Assembly (NCBI GenBank): GCA_964432415.1
Contig: CAYSNW010000027.1
Coordinates: 1-46,809 of the forward strand
Length of the DNA: 46,809 nt
Reading direction: 5' to 3'
Origin: JAFECT01 sp964432415
Lineage (GTDB): Bacteria; Pseudomonadota; Alphaproteobacteria; Caulobacterales; Caulobacteraceae
Positions 46,275 through 46,809 of this stretch are shown here, piece after piece (positions within the stretch are counted from its first letter, which is position 1; each line of letters starts with the position of its first letter). A model generated the notes under the pieces. That model searched no databases. It was given only the letters and a program-made list of their open reading frames with translations, and had not been told where the DNA came from. The position numbers and the translations under genes are program-made.

Positions 46275-46809
46275 CTAGAACAGACCGAATCTGGGGAGAC
46301 GCCCGCCGTCCGAATCTTCGGGCCGCTCGGCGCGCAAGGTCGGGCGCACTGCGATGCGCTGGCCGTTCGGCAGGGCGATGGTTCCGCTCTCGCCCGAGGT
46401 CAGGTCGACCGAGCCGGTCTGGTCCGGACGGAACTGGGGACCGAGGCTGGCGGTGACGTGCAGGGTCTCGCCGTGCTGCTCGACCGCGGTGAACAGGGCG
46501 TAGCGGCTGCCGGTGCGTTCGAAATAACCGCGGCGGTAGCGGGACTGGGAGCCGAAGGCCGTCATGTCGGTGACCAGCTTCACCCCATCGGGATCGACCA
46601 TGGCGGCCTCGACGCGGACCGCCGAGCCGGACGCGACCCGCGAACGCTCAGCGGCCATGATGATCTTGCGGTCGGGCCGCAGCGGGGTTTCCGGGAAGGG
46701 GCTCGGAGCCGGCGGCGCGGCCGCCGGCGTGGCGTCCGGTACGAGGGCGATCGGCGCGGGGCCGGGGGCGGGAACGGGCGTCGTCTCGACGGAGGGTGCG
46801 ACAGCCGCC
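46275..46809 (-). CDS. Proline-rich protein of unknown function, C-terminal part
   Basis: The reading frame is open from the stop at 46275 to the window end, so the gene continues beyond 46809 and its start is not seen. An internal ATG at 46658 should not be taken as the start. The outer part is an Ala/Pro linker (VAPSVETTPVPAPGPAPIAL), then about 150 residues of beta-rich domain with VRVEAAMVDPDGVKLVTDMT, YRRGYFERTGSRYALFTAVE and GTIALPNGQRIAVRPTL. The character suggests a secreted or membrane-anchored protein with an extracytoplasmic tail. No family is recognised. Confidence 0.6.
   Translation of the reverse strand, partial: AAVAPSVETTPVPAPGPAPIALVPDATPAAAPPAPSPFPETPLRPDRKIIMAAERSRVASGSAVRVEAAMVDPDGVKLVTDMTAFGSQSRYRRGYFERTGSRYALFTAVEQHGETLHVTASLGPQFRPDQTGSVDLTSGESGTIALPNGQRIAVRPTLRAERPEDSDGGRLPRFGLF

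Overview
The window is a high-GC, gene-dense alphaproteobacterial chromosome segment, most likely from a member of Caulobacterales (Phenylobacterium- or Caulobacter-like). This is inferred from the dnaG-rpoD pair, the style of the proteins, pervasive GTG/TTG starts and 1-4 nt gene overlaps; no search was run. There is no prophage, insertion sequence, CRISPR array or rRNA operon. Housekeeping genes are carB (5' end only), carA, dnaG, rpoD, pgsA, uvrC, folB, tRNA-Pro(CGG) and tRNA-Gln(TTG).

Layout. 1-7.5 kb: carB start, a SnoaL-like protein, a PadR / DUF1700-like / CPBP-protease operon with a clear palindromic operator, a secreted S9 peptidase, a cupin, an RraB-domain protein translationally coupled to carA, then carA. 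7.6-14.2 kb: a serine beta-lactamase-like hydrolase, a DUF1272 zinc protein coupled to a GNAT acetyltransferase, a tandem pair of paralogous proteins of unknown function (faintly EAL-like), an SDR oxidoreductase, a DODA-type extradiol dioxygenase and a membrane protein. 14.2-18.7 kb: dnaG, rpoD and a ParD/ParE-like toxin-antitoxin pair. 18.7-25 kb: a metallo-beta-lactamase-fold hydrolase, two secreted proteins sharing a four-cysteine domain on either side of a peptidoglycan hydrolase, a repeat-bearing gap, and a two-domain M16 peptidase. 25-34 kb: a JmjC/cupin-like putative oxygenase, a MocR regulator divergent from an S41-like protease plus DUF3830 pair, a REP-type inverted repeat, pgsA, uvrC, a second S41-like protease and a frameshifted DMT transporter. 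34-39 kb: a NUDIX hydrolase, a 26-residue membrane peptide coupled to a CaCA-type exchanger, and a pterin cluster (FolB-like aldolase, pteridine reductase, PTPS/QueD homologue without the catalytic cysteine) with a second folB nearby. 39-46.8 kb: three consecutive tandem-paralogue pairs (membrane proteins, DUF3617 lipoproteins, mini-GNATs), an APC permease, two tRNAs, a TPR-like protein, a DUF1573 protein, a secreted protein with an internal duplication, and a proline-rich protein cut by the window end.

How genes work together. The pterin genes look like one operon making a reduced pterin other than folate. PadR, the DUF1700-like protein and the CPBP protease look like a self-regulated membrane-response module. 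MocR probably controls its own promoter and the divergent S41/DUF3830 unit through three spaced direct repeats. A recurring theme is recent tandem duplication of small envelope or unknown proteins. The strongest leads for something undescribed are the cysteine-less PTPS pterin operon and the four-cysteine secreted family around the muramidase.
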